A DNA stretch of 64,000 nt from Hyphomonas oceanitis SCH89. GTDB lineage: Bacteria > Pseudomonadota > Alphaproteobacteria > Caulobacterales > Hyphomonadaceae. Where the stretch lies: NCBI RefSeq assembly GCF_000685295.1, contig NZ_ARYL01000001.1, forward strand, positions 62,001-126,000. The letters are read 5' to 3'. The translations under genes were made by a program, and so were the position numbers. Numbering within the stretch: the first letter of the stretch is position 1; each line of letters begins with the position of its first letter. The notes beneath the pieces are model-generated. The model searched no databases. It was given only the letters and a program-made list of their open reading frames with translations, and was not told where the DNA came from. Shown here piece by piece: positions 35,165 to 43,860 of this stretch.

Positions 35165-35461
35165 CTAGCGGCGGTACTTCTGGAGCCGCGTTGTGCGCAG
35201 GCCCTTGATGCCATGGCGGGAGTAAAGCTTCTCCCAGCCTTCATATTCCTCGTCCGTCAGGTTGTAGCGTTCGCACGCAGCCTTGCGTGAAAGCAGCCCA
35301 CCTGAAACGGCCGCAACGACTTCTGCCTTGCGGCGCGTCACCCAACGGGAAATCCCCGGCGATGGCAGGTCTGCCAGGGTGAGCATCTGGCCGTCCGGGC
35401 CTTTGACGCTCGTCATGTTTGCGTTCTGCATTTCCATATCCACACACCATTCTTCGGTCAT
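35165..35461 (-). CDS. sciP: CtrA inhibitory protein SciP (DUF1153)
   Basis: A 98-residue DUF1153 protein matching SciP, which binds CtrA and blocks activation of its targets in Caulobacter. Conserved features are VKGPDGQMLTLADLPSPG, SRWVTRRKAEVVAAVSGGLL, the helix-turn-helix part (SRKAACERYNLTDEEYEGW) and the C terminus GIKGLRTTRLQKYR. As in Caulobacter it lies just upstream of fliF. The exact start is uncertain: 35461 is used, and internal Met codons at 35437 and 35431 are alternatives. It shares this window with its target, ctrA. Confidence 0.93.
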   Translation of the reverse strand: MTEEWCVDMEMQNANMTSVKGPDGQMLTLADLPSPGISRWVTRRKAEVVAAVSGGLLSRKAACERYNLTDEEYEGWEKLYSRHGIKGLRTTRLQKYRR

Positions 35462-35639
35462 GTCGTAACCCGACTTCTTCAGGCCCTCAGACAGTGGTGT
35501 ACACGAGCGGATTTAAGCCGACGCATAAGGAGACGTGTGAGTTTCGCCCCCCGCGTTAGGAGGATGTTTGGAAAGCTGTCCCGCACCGGGACAAATGCCG
35601 TTTTTCCCCGGTTTTATTGCGATTCACATTAAAAAAATT

Positions 35640-36722
35640 TCAGGCGAGAAGTGCGAGCGCGTCATTATCCCGGGCCTGCGCGGCATGCCGGCGAAGCATG
35701 GTGAGGAACATCTCGTCGCCCCGTTCCGTCTGCTTGACGAGCATGGCCGCGCCGAAGGCAACCGACATGCCGTAGAACGAGAACCAGCGGTAATCGTCAT
35801 AGAGATCGCTGAAGCTGTAGCTGGTCACACCCGCCTCTGTGAGCCGGTCATGATAATAGCGCAGCAGGGCCTTCTCATGCTTGGGGCGCTCTTCACGTGT
35901 GAGGCCTGCGCCGATGAAATAGGCGACGTCATTGGCTGGCGCACCCTTGGCCGCTGTCTGCCAGTCCACCAGCGCAATCGGCTTCGGTGCGCCGGGCTTG
36001 CCGAACAGCATGTTGTCGAGCCGGAAGTCATTATGGGTCAGCGCGAAGGGTCCCTCATGGGCTTCGCTCCAGCGCGGCAAGGCAGCGGCATAAGCATCAC
36101 CGACCTCGATGACGTCAGATTTGAGCTGGTCCTTGTAGCGTTCCTTGAAACCGGTCCAGAGGCCGGCAACCTGCTCGGGCGTCAGCGCGGGCGGCGGCGC
36201 AGCTGCGGTGCCTTGCAACCAGTCATGCTGGTCAAGGCTTTCGTCCTGCCAGTAGGCGGCGTGAAGAACAGCGGCTGATGCCAGCGCCAGTTCGGCTTCA
36301 GCCACCGAGCAGCCCTTCAGCTGGTCGCCCTGTTCCGACGGCGCCATGTCTTCCATGATGAGGGCGAAGCGATTGGTGGCCTCGTCATAGTCAGTATAGA
36401 AGGCGCCCGGCGTGATGCGGCCCGCCACTTTCGGGAAGGTGCGGTAGAACATGACCTCACGCTTGTAGTGACCGAGCATCTGGGCCGTCGCGAGGCTCGC
36501 TTCGCTGCCGGACGGGAACTTGCCGACAAGCGTGTCGGGGGCGTTTTCGCCCTTGTGGGCATAGTCGAACACGAAGCGGACATTCTCGCCGATCTGGCCC
36601 GTGCCGATCGCCTTGGCCGTCAGGCCCTTTACTTCGGCATCAATCCCGATTGTTTCAAACAGGTCGTTAAACCAGCCGGGCGTCAGCTCCAGCGGGTTTC
36701 CGTCTAATCCCGGACGGTTCAT
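35640..36722 (-). CDS. APH-fold phosphotransferase (ecdysteroid-kinase/DUF1679-like)
   Basis: A 360-residue protein-kinase-like small-molecule phosphotransferase. ATP-binding region around GENVRFVFDY and LVGKFPSG, a conserved LIMEDMA hinge, the catalytic loop LTHNDFRLDNMLFG and the metal-binding VDWQTAAKG. Relatives are annotated as aminoglycoside phosphotransferases but are usually of unknown substrate, often near acyl-CoA genes. GGGGAG site upstream. Last gene of the ybjN-proC-COQ9-like operon, with a 5-base gap. Confidence 0.87.
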   Translation of the reverse strand: MNRPGLDGNPLELTPGWFNDLFETIGIDAEVKGLTAKAIGTGQIGENVRFVFDYAHKGENAPDTLVGKFPSGSEASLATAQMLGHYKREVMFYRTFPKVAGRITPGAFYTDYDEATNRFALIMEDMAPSEQGDQLKGCSVAEAELALASAAVLHAAYWQDESLDQHDWLQGTAAAPPPALTPEQVAGLWTGFKERYKDQLKSDVIEVGDAYAAALPRWSEAHEGPFALTHNDFRLDNMLFGKPGAPKPIALVDWQTAAKGAPANDVAYFIGAGLTREERPKHEKALLRYYHDRLTEAGVTSYSFSDLYDDYRWFSFYGMSVAFGAAMLVKQTERGDEMFLTMLRRHAAQARDNDALALLA

Positions 36723-36727
36723 GTATT

Positions 36728-37378
36728 CTACTCCCCAGTGGCACCTTTTTCAGGTGCATCGTTTTCTTGTGTTGGTTTGGCTGTGTCGGACGTGGAGCGC
36801 CCGGTGAAGCGGGATATCCAGCCCATGCGCGCCTCGGCAGCGCGCAGTGATTTATCCAGTGCGGCCATGGTGAGTGCGAAATCACCGCTCGTTTCCTTGC
36901 GCCACGCGCGCTCGGTACGGGCGATGACGAACGCCGTGGCCAGGACTTTCAGGTTGAGCGGACCGCCGCTGTCATCATCGAGCCCGGCAGAGGCCAGCGC
37001 CCAGCGGGCAGAGGCGGCGCGGGCAGCGGGAAGACGCACCAGATGTTCTGGCGCGGTTTCTCGATAGCTGAAAAGGGATTTCAGCCCGTCGCGATAGTCT
37101 TCCATCGCTTCAAAGCGCAGCATGATGACTTCGAACAGGCGCTCGCGGGGAAGGTCGTCACTGGCGACGCCTTCGGCGGACATGGCGCGGTCGAAATGGG
37201 CATCGACAGCGTCCGCCAGCGTTTCGCGCGTGGCAATGCCATGGAAGTCATTCAGGGTAAGGTCGGCGCGCAGGGCAATCTCGCCGAGCGTCAGCGAAGC
37301 CCAGGGTTTCTCTGCCGCCAGTTCAAGCGCGGCGCGGAGGCCTTGGTCGATGATGCTTGCATTTCGCGCCACGGGCAT
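36728..37378 (-). CDS. TetR/COQ9-like helical protein
   Basis: A 216-residue protein with a TetR-like N-terminal HTH region (LTLGEIALRADLTLNDFHGIATRETLADAV) and a C-terminal all-helical domain containing TMAALDKSLRAAEARMGW, a phrase typical of alphaproteobacterial COQ9/TetR-like proteins. COQ9 itself uses the TetR fold for lipid binding in ubiquinone synthesis. With ubiK encoded 1.5 kb upstream, a lipid or quinone role is as plausible as DNA binding. The tail is rich in Thr/Glu/Pro. GAGGGA directly abuts the ATG, which is unusually tight. Confidence 0.72.
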   Translation of the reverse strand: MPVARNASIIDQGLRAALELAAEKPWASLTLGEIALRADLTLNDFHGIATRETLADAVDAHFDRAMSAEGVASDDLPRERLFEVIMLRFEAMEDYRDGLKSLFSYRETAPEHLVRLPAARAASARWALASAGLDDDSGGPLNLKVLATAFVIARTERAWRKETSGDFALTMAALDKSLRAAEARMGWISRFTGRSTSDTAKPTQENDAPEKGATGE

Positions 37379-37386
37379 TCCCTCGT

Positions 37387-38208
37387 CTAATCCTTTTGGC
37401 GAGAGAGGTCCCTTTCACGGTTGGCCGCCGCACGCAGAGCCTTTCTCATCAGGGCTGGCATCCCACCCTCATCCATGAGGATGTCAAGGGCAGCCTGCGT
37501 CACTCCCTTGGGTGAAGTGACCGCTTTACGCAGCGTATCCGGGGCTTCGCCGGTGGATGCCATCAGGGCAGCGGCCCCCTCGACAGTCTTGCGGGCAAGA
37601 CGGGCGGCCAGGTCTTTCGGAAGGCCTTCCGCCTCGCCCGCCATGGCCATCACTTCTGCCAGCAGGAAGACATAGGCCGGGCCGCAGCCCGAAACACCGG
37701 CCGCCGCCGAGATGAGTTTCTCATCAATGGGGCCTTCAACATCGCCGAGCGGCTTGAGCAGACTGGTGACCACATCAATGTCGGCCGCATCAGCTCCGGG
37801 CGGCGCGGTGATGACCGTCACGCCCTGCCCGATGGCGCCCGGTGTATTCGGCATGGCGCGGATCACGCGGGGCGTGTCAAACGCAGCCGCGAGTTGCTTC
37901 ATCAAGATGCCCGCCATGACCGAGACAATCAGCGTCTTCGGGCCGACGAAAGCGGACGTGTCCTCGACAACGGACGTGAACACTTGCGGCTTCACGCAGA
38001 GGATTAGGATATCGGCGGGCTGAGGCGCGGGGTTCAGCTGGACCTTGCCAGCCTCGGCCCAGCCCGACACTTCCTCGGACGGCGTCGGATCAATCAGGAT
38101 GATGCGCGACCTGGTCTTCGCGGCGAGCCAGCCGCGCACGAGCGCGGCGCCCATACGCCCCGCGCCGATCATTACGATAGTCGGAGCGGACACTGCCTTG
38201 CCTGCCAT
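37387..38208 (-). CDS. proC: Pyrroline-5-carboxylate reductase
   Basis: A 273-residue NAD(P)H-dependent enzyme forming L-proline. The dinucleotide motif is IVMIGAGRMGAALVRGW. VKPQ lies in LILCVKPQVF, RAMPNTPGAIGQG is present, and the C-terminal signature VSGCGPAYVFLLAEVMAMAG and VTSPKGVTQAALDIL are clear. Full length. Packed between ybjN (11 bases) and the COQ9-like gene (8 bases) on the same strand. Confidence 0.95.
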   Translation of the reverse strand: MAGKAVSAPTIVMIGAGRMGAALVRGWLAAKTRSRIILIDPTPSEEVSGWAEAGKVQLNPAPQPADILILCVKPQVFTSVVEDTSAFVGPKTLIVSVMAGILMKQLAAAFDTPRVIRAMPNTPGAIGQGVTVITAPPGADAADIDVVTSLLKPLGDVEGPIDEKLISAAAGVSGCGPAYVFLLAEVMAMAGEAEGLPKDLAARLARKTVEGAAALMASTGEAPDTLRKAVTSPKGVTQAALDILMDEGGMPALMRKALRAAANRERDLSRQKD

Positions 38209-38219
38209 GTGCGTCTGTC

Positions 38220-38723
38220 TCAGGCTTCGCCGTGGGTTTCGAACATGACCGCCTCAATCGCCTCGCGGGGCGACTTGCCGGCCCAGATGAGGAAGTTGAA
38301 GGCGGGAACGAACCGGTCAACAGCGCTGACACCTGCCGCGATGGCGGCGCGGGCCTCGCCGGGGGAGACTTCATCCCGGTCGAGCATCGAGAATGTGTAG
38401 CGGAAGATGATGACGCCTTCATCGGCCCAGTAATCGAAATGGCCGAGCCAGAGGCGCTCGTTCGCCATCATGATGAGTTCGGCAATCGCCGCGCGGCGCG
38501 CAGGCACCGGCTTGACGTCAAGCGTCATCGAGAAATGGATTGCGGAGGGATCCGGGCGATAGGCAAACAGGGCGCCCATGTCGCCCCATTTGGTTTCGGC
38601 CACGGCCTGGATCGTGCCATCGTCGTCGCGATCATACTGCCAGCCAGCCGTCTCCAGCGCTTCTTCGACCCGTTCAAGCGGGTCTGGCAGATCAATCTCA
38701 CTCCGGGAGAGATCAAGACTCAT
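38220..38723 (-). CDS. YbjN domain protein
   Basis: A 167-residue YbjN-family protein (MSLDLSRSEIDLPDPLERVEEALETAG...), with the typical RAAIAELIMMANERLWLGHFDY segment and the final WAGKSPREAIEAVMFET. The family has a type III secretion chaperone-like fold and an unsettled role; E. coli YbjN influences motility and stress. Start at 38723 has AAGGGGA. Probably the first gene of a four-gene operon with proC. Confidence 0.9.
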   Translation of the reverse strand: MSLDLSRSEIDLPDPLERVEEALETAGWQYDRDDDGTIQAVAETKWGDMGALFAYRPDPSAIHFSMTLDVKPVPARRAAIAELIMMANERLWLGHFDYWADEGVIIFRYTFSMLDRDEVSPGEARAAIAAGVSAVDRFVPAFNFLIWAGKSPREAIEAVMFETHGEA

Positions 38724-38854
38724 GATGGGTTCCCCTTTCGGTCTCGTATGCACGGTGCAGGATTCGCGTGCCGAGGCCAAGGGCAGCTAAGCAAGTGCGT
38801 AAAGGCGCGTCTACCTAAGTCTACAGGTTAACGGCACTATTCTACAGGTTGGGC

Positions 38855-39106
38855 CTATTTCGCTTTCGCGTCGGCTTCGAGCGTCGCAACGCGGGCTTCG
38901 AGCGCTTCGACACGTTCAAGCGCAGCGGTTGCGAGGGCCTTCAGGGCCTCGACTTCGTCACGCCCGGCGAGGTCCATGTCGGCGATCAGCGCGCGGACAC
39001 GCGACTGGGCGGCGGTCTTGGCTTCCTCGCCAGCGGCGCGGGCAGCGCCCATGGCGCCGGTCATCAGGCCCGCAATGTCATCGAGCAGTGGATTTGTGTT
39101 CGCCAT
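38855..39106 (-). CDS. ubiK: UbiK/BMFP-type accessory factor
   Basis: An 83-residue protein of the membrane fusogenic (BMFP)/UbiK family: NPLLDDIAGLMTGAMGAARAAGEEA followed by a C-terminal coiled coil (VEALKALATAALERVEALEARVATLEAD). UbiK binds UbiJ and promotes ubiquinone synthesis under aerobic conditions. AAGGAG site before ATG at 39106. Divergent from lgt with an 87-base gap, a linkage common in this class. It is much shorter than the overlapping in-frame extension, which is antisense to lgt. Confidence 0.9.
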   Translation of the reverse strand: MANTNPLLDDIAGLMTGAMGAARAAGEEAKTAAQSRVRALIADMDLAGRDEVEALKALATAALERVEALEARVATLEADAKAK

Positions 39107-39193
39107 GAGGCTACTCCTTCGCGCGGGGCGGCTGGGCATGATTGTCTGCTGCCTAACAGATAGGACGCATTCCAGACAGGGAAAAGACGCCGC

Positions 39194-40153
39194 ATGACAG
39201 ACCTTGTGAGTTTGATGGCCGTGCCGATGGCAGCGCAGGCCCTTCATTTCCCGGAAATCAGCCCGGCGCTCGTGTCGATCGACTTCGGCTTTGTCGGGCT
39301 CGGGACGTTCCACCTGCGCTGGTATGCGCTGGCCTATATCGCGGGCATCATGCTGGCCTGGCAGTATGCGACGGCACTGATCAGCCGTCCGGCCATGTTC
39401 GGTGGCAAGGCGCCAGCCACCAAAGACGATCTCGACGACATCATGTTCTGGATCATCCTGGGCATCATCCTCGGCGGACGGCTTGGCTATGTCCTGTTCT
39501 ACATGGTGCCCTACCAGCAGGACGTGATCGCGGCGAACCCGATGAGCGTGCTGAAGATATGGGATGGCGGCATGTCGTTCCATGGCGGCCTGATCGGCGT
39601 GACGCTGGCCATCATCGTGATCGCCCGGCGCCGCAAGCTGAACCTGCTGCCGCTGGGCGATATTGCGGGCGTCGTGGCGCCGATCGGCATCATGTTCGGC
39701 CGGCTCGCCAATTTCATCAATGCCGAGCTTTATGGCCGCAAGACCGACGCCGCCGTGGGCATGGTCTTTCCCGAAGGCGTCGTGCCGGGCTCGACCCCGC
39801 CGGCCTATGACTGGGTGGCGAAGCAATGGGTCTATAATGGCCATGAGTTTGCGCGCCATCCGAGCCAGCTTTACGAGGCGGCGCTGGAAGGCCTGCTGCC
39901 GCTAATCGTGGCCTCGATCCTGATCTGGAAGTTCAACGCGCTGAAGAAGCCTGGACTCGTCGCGGGCCTGTTCCTGCTGATGTATGGCACCGGGCGCTCC
40001 ATCGTCGAGAATTTCCGCCTGCCGGATTCCTTCGCCAGCGACCTGCCTTTCGGCCTGACCATGGGCATGATCCTGTCGACCCCGATGTGGATCGGCGGCG
40101 CATGGCTGGTCTGGAACGCGCTCAAGCCAAAGCCCCTGCACTCACCTGACTAG
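39194..40153 (+). CDS. lgt: Prolipoprotein diacylglyceryl transferase
   Basis: A 319-residue inner-membrane enzyme adding diacylglycerol to the lipobox Cys of prolipoproteins. The essential MSFHGGLIG segment, the Lgt signature GRLANFINAELYGR, YEAALEGL and the final helix with RSIVENFRLPD are all seen, with about seven helices. It would serve the many lipoproteins in this window. Followed after 6 bases by midA in the same operon. Confidence 0.96.
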   Translation: MTDLVSLMAVPMAAQALHFPEISPALVSIDFGFVGLGTFHLRWYALAYIAGIMLAWQYATALISRPAMFGGKAPATKDDLDDIMFWIILGIILGGRLGYVLFYMVPYQQDVIAANPMSVLKIWDGGMSFHGGLIGVTLAIIVIARRRKLNLLPLGDIAGVVAPIGIMFGRLANFINAELYGRKTDAAVGMVFPEGVVPGSTPPAYDWVAKQWVYNGHEFARHPSQLYEAALEGLLPLIVASILIWKFNALKKPGLVAGLFLLMYGTGRSIVENFRLPDSFASDLPFGLTMGMILSTPMWIGGAWLVWNALKPKPLHSPD

Positions 40154-40159
40154 ACTGAT

Positions 40160-41215
40160 ATGACCCTGAAAGAACGCCTCATTCGCCTGATCGAAACCGG
40201 CGGGCCGATACCCGTTTCGACCTATATGCAGCTTGCGTTGCATGACAGGCAGGACGGCTATTATGCCACCCGTCCAGGCTTGGGCCAGGACTTCATCACC
40301 GCGCCGGAAACGAGCCAGGTGTTCGGCGAACTGCTGGGCCTTTGGGTGGTGCATGAGTGGCAGGCGATTGGATCGCCCTCGGCGTTCTGTCTGGTCGAGA
40401 TTGGACCGGGGCGCGGCGTGCTGATGCAGGACGCGCTGCGCATGGCCTTCGTGGCGGGGGGCAAGCCGTTTGCGGACGCGATGCAACTCTATCTCGTCGA
40501 GCCGAGCCCGGCGCTGCGCGATGTGCAGGTCGAGCGCCTGGCCGTCTACGAGCCGCAATTTGCCGAGCAGGCATCCGAAGTGCCAGCGCTGCCGACGATC
40601 ATCCTCGCCAACGAATATCTCGACTGCCTGCCCGCACGCCAGTTCCGCCGCGATGGCGAGGACTGGCGCGAATGTGTTGTCGGGCTGGATGCGGAAGGCG
40701 CACTGGCTTTCGGCCTTGCTGCCGATGGCCGAAGCGCACCTGAGGGCACGGCGCAGACGGCCAATTGCGTGGAAGTCCAGATCGGGCTCGACATCCTGGT
40801 GGCTGAACTGGCAACGCGCGCGGCCAATGGCCTGCCTGTGCATGCGCTACTGATCGACTATGGTCCGGTGGACCGGGCGCCGGGGGATTCCCTGCGCGCC
40901 TTCAAGGATGGCGAGCAAGTCTCGCCCTTGTTGGCCCCGGGTGAGACGGACCTGACCGTCGACGTGGATTTTGGTCGCCTGAAACGGATTGCGGCCAGCG
41001 CCGGGCTCGACGTGCACGGGCCGACGCCGCAAGGCATGTTCCTGCTGGGCCTTGGCGCGCAGGCGCGGCTGAACCAGCTGGTGAAAGCCAATGAGGACGA
41101 TGCCGAAGCGATCTTCAACGCCGCCCAGCGCCTGATCGACCCGAAGGACATGGGCGAGCGCTTCAAGGTGATCTGCCTTTCCAGCACGGACCTGCCGAAA
41201 CCTGCCGGTTTCTAG
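40160..41215 (+). CDS. MidA/NDUFAF7-family SAM-dependent methyltransferase
   Basis: A 351-residue DUF185 protein, homologous to mitochondrial NDUFAF7, which methylates an arginine of a complex I subunit. The N-terminal MTLKERLIRLIETGGPIPVSTYMQLAL, DGYY and DFITAPETSQVFGE elements, the SAM motif LVEIGPGRGVLMQD, and LANEYLDCLPARQF are diagnostic. Lies behind lgt; the stop overlaps the convergent S9 peptidase gene by 4 bases. Confidence 0.93.
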   Translation: MTLKERLIRLIETGGPIPVSTYMQLALHDRQDGYYATRPGLGQDFITAPETSQVFGELLGLWVVHEWQAIGSPSAFCLVEIGPGRGVLMQDALRMAFVAGGKPFADAMQLYLVEPSPALRDVQVERLAVYEPQFAEQASEVPALPTIILANEYLDCLPARQFRRDGEDWRECVVGLDAEGALAFGLAADGRSAPEGTAQTANCVEVQIGLDILVAELATRAANGLPVHALLIDYGPVDRAPGDSLRAFKDGEQVSPLLAPGETDLTVDVDFGRLKRIAASAGLDVHGPTPQGMFLLGLGAQARLNQLVKANEDDAEAIFNAAQRLIDPKDMGERFKVICLSSTDLPKPAGF

Positions 41216-43173
41216 CGGGCCCCGATATTGGCCTCGACGAAGTCTGCCATGGCACGCAGCGTCTCGATGCGGGTGGCGCCTTCGGAGAGCCAGTGGTCTT
41301 CGCCGTCGAGGCGGATGAACTTCACGGACTTGCCAGCTTTCTCGAGCGCGCGCTGCATGCCCTCGCTCTGGCTGATCGGCACGACGGTGTCCTTGTTGCC
41401 ATGGATGAGCAGGACAGGCGCCTTGAATGCCGCGGCGCTGTTGGCAGGCGAGATGGCGTCGAGATTGACGGTGGGCGATTTGGGATCGCCGATAAGTTCT
41501 TTCCAGTAATCGACAGCCCAGTGCCGCGACCCGTAATTGGATGCTTCGTCCGATATCATTCTGGGAAGATCAGAGACCGGCGCCACAGCGACCACGCATT
41601 TGTAGAGGTCCGGTGTGAAGGCGCCGCCTGCCAGGGCGGAATAGCCACCATAGCTGGCGCCAACGATGCAGACGCGCGCCGGATCGACGAGGCCCTCGGC
41701 GATCATCGCTGCCACGCCATCGCTGACATCGTCCTGCATCTTCGCGCCCCATTCGCCATGACCGGCATGCAGGAACTCGCGCCCGTAACCATCGGAGCCG
41801 CGGAAGTTCGGCTGAAGCACGAGATAACCGCGATTGGCGAAATACTGCGCCATCCAGTCAAACGTGACAGCATCATAAGCGGCAGGCCCGCCGTGCGGCA
41901 TGACGACCATCGGCAGGTTGGCGAGATCGGCAGAGCTGACGCCCGCCGGGAGCGTGAGGATCGCGGGAATGTTGAGCCCGTCACGCGCGGGATAGGAGAT
42001 CGCCAGAACCTGTCCGACGGCCTCCACCGGGATCTCATCGCGGTCATCCATCAGGCCGATCAGTTCGCCCGACTTACGGTCGAGCACGACGTATTTGTTA
42101 ACGCCATAGGAATTGAAAACGGAAACGAGGATCCTGTTCCAGTCGCGGCTGTGGCTGACGATTTCCACGGAGCCGCCTTCGAAACGGTCCACCAGGGCCT
42201 GCACGTCCTTGTTGAGCGCTTCATCATAGAAGAAGTAGCTGGGCGACGGGCCGGCATAGCGGATGCCTTCGACGATGCGGTTCTTGTCGCGGAAGACGCT
42301 CTCCATGTCGGAGCCTTCGCGCGCCAGGACCGGGCCGGTGATCTCGCCATCCATGCCGAGTTCGAACATCGCGTCGAAGCCTTCATTCTCATCGGCGTCA
42401 CTGACGAATATCAGCGCGGACCTGTCTGGCTTGACGCCAATCAGGTTGAAGGGCGGGCGCGATGCCTGCTCCTCGTAGATGGGGCCGCGTCCGTCGGAGA
42501 GGTCGCTGTAGATGCGGTACATGTTGGTGGAGTTGTTATATTCCTCGCGAGCGAGGACCGTACCCTTGGGGTCGACGAACCAGTCTATCGTGTAGGGCGT
42601 GCCCGATTTGAAACCTTTGCCAAAACCGGAGTCCAGATCGACCTTGAGCAGGTCGAACTCGGGGATGCCTGACCGATTGGACTGGCGGAGCATGTAGGCC
42701 GGCATCAGGGCCTGGCCAGCCTCGCTGTCCACGCCGACGATCTTGCCGAGGCCGGCTTGCGCCGGATAGATGTCCCGCGTTGCCCGCAGCAATTGTTGCG
42801 ACTTGTTTGTATCGAGGTTCAGGGAAAAGGATTCCGAGTATTCGAAGCTGCCTTTGTAACCGTAGAGGTCCTTGGTGTCGGAGACGCTGAGGATCAGGTG
42901 CTTGCCGTCGGCAAACCAGATATTGCGGGTGGCGATATTGTCGACCGACAGGCGCGGCGTGATGGCCTTTGTGGCAATATCCAGCGTGGCGATAACGTCA
43001 GAGCCATTCTGGCGATAGACGAAGGCCACCGTCTCGCCGTCCGGTGACATGGCCATGTGGCGCACACGGGGCAACTCGCCGTAGGCTTCAAGCGCGGGAT
43101 GTGGCGCATCGGACTGCGCCAGTGCCGACTGGCCCAGAAGCAGGATGACCAATCCCAGTATGAATGCCCGCAT
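41212..43173 (-). CDS. Secreted S9 family (prolyl oligopeptidase-like) peptidase
   Basis: A 653-residue exported serine peptidase. Signal peptide (MRAFILGLVILLLGQSALAQ), an N-terminal beta-propeller of about 370 residues and a C-terminal alpha/beta hydrolase. The nucleophile is in GASYGGYSALAGG, the Asp lies in LLIHGNKDTVVP and the His in DGEDHWLSEGATR. It resembles acylaminoacyl-peptidase/dipeptidyl-peptidase types acting in the periplasm. ATG at 43173 follows GGGGAATC; a TTG four codons earlier is in frame but overlaps the ribosome site. Confidence 0.92.
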   Translation of the reverse strand: MRAFILGLVILLLGQSALAQSDAPHPALEAYGELPRVRHMAMSPDGETVAFVYRQNGSDVIATLDIATKAITPRLSVDNIATRNIWFADGKHLILSVSDTKDLYGYKGSFEYSESFSLNLDTNKSQQLLRATRDIYPAQAGLGKIVGVDSEAGQALMPAYMLRQSNRSGIPEFDLLKVDLDSGFGKGFKSGTPYTIDWFVDPKGTVLAREEYNNSTNMYRIYSDLSDGRGPIYEEQASRPPFNLIGVKPDRSALIFVSDADENEGFDAMFELGMDGEITGPVLAREGSDMESVFRDKNRIVEGIRYAGPSPSYFFYDEALNKDVQALVDRFEGGSVEIVSHSRDWNRILVSVFNSYGVNKYVVLDRKSGELIGLMDDRDEIPVEAVGQVLAISYPARDGLNIPAILTLPAGVSSADLANLPMVVMPHGGPAAYDAVTFDWMAQYFANRGYLVLQPNFRGSDGYGREFLHAGHGEWGAKMQDDVSDGVAAMIAEGLVDPARVCIVGASYGGYSALAGGAFTPDLYKCVVAVAPVSDLPRMISDEASNYGSRHWAVDYWKELIGDPKSPTVNLDAISPANSAAAFKAPVLLIHGNKDTVVPISQSEGMQRALEKAGKSVKFIRLDGEDHWLSEGATRIETLRAMADFVEANIGAR

Positions 43174-43263
43174 GATTCCCCGCAACGCTTTGTTCGCATT
43201 GCAACCTGCGCGAGGGTTACGCGGGTTTCAACCATGAAATTGTAAAATCAGTCGCGGCGCGGG

Positions 43264-43608
43264 TCAGGCCGGGATTTTGATCTCGTTGGCGTCGTCAAGC
43301 AGCACGACCGTCGGTGCATGCTGGCGGGCTTTTTCGGCCTCGACGCTGGCAAATGCCGCGATGATGATCTTGTCGCCGACAGCGAAATGACGGGCCGCAG
43401 CGCCGTTGACGCCAATCGTGCGCGAGCCACGCGGCGCTTCGAGCGCATATGTCTGGAGGCGGGCGCCATTGGTGACGTTCCACAGGTCCACGCGCTCGTG
43501 CGGCAGGATGCCGGACGCGTCGAGCAGGTCCTGGTCGATGGAGATGGAACCTTCATAGTGCAGGTCACACTGGGTGACCGTGGCAGAGTGAAGTTTGGCT
43601 TTCAACAT
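43264..43608 (-). CDS. panD: Aspartate 1-decarboxylase
   Basis: A 114-residue proenzyme making beta-alanine for pantothenate. It self-cleaves between Gly and Ser in HYEGSISID to form the pyruvoyl group. [16 protein letters not shown] at the start, [10 protein letters not shown], and [21 protein letters not shown] are conserved. Start at 43608; 80 codons of in-frame upstream sequence are not conserved. No other pantothenate gene is adjacent. The 252-base region to the divergent glycosyltransferase shows no further gene. Confidence 0.95.
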   Translation of the reverse strand: MLKAKLHSATVTQCDLHYEGSISIDQDLLDASGILPHERVDLWNVTNGARLQTYALEAPRGSRTIGVNGAAARHFAVGDKIIIAAFASVEAEKARQHAPTVVLLDDANEIKIPA

Positions 43609-43860
43609 GTTGAGCAACAAGGATGTGCCCTCCCGGCGATTAGACAGCGTGGCAAATATGCTCACAGTGAGTATATGGGGTTCTGCTGCCCCGTCGGCAA
43701 GCGGCTTATGGCACTGCAGCATCTGAAGCGTAAAGCCCCATTTTGCAACGCTTGCAAAAAACAGGCCCGCCACGCTCCCTGCAATGGTTCTGCCACATAA
43801 GGGCGTCAGGCTAGCCCATAGGCCCGCCCCAAGGCCCGCCATTGTCAAATACCAGGCTGC

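Noticed and set aside
41293-42672. A 459-codon plus-strand open frame opposite the S9 peptidase
   Set aside because: Shadow frame; the minus-strand gene has signal peptide and catalytic triad.
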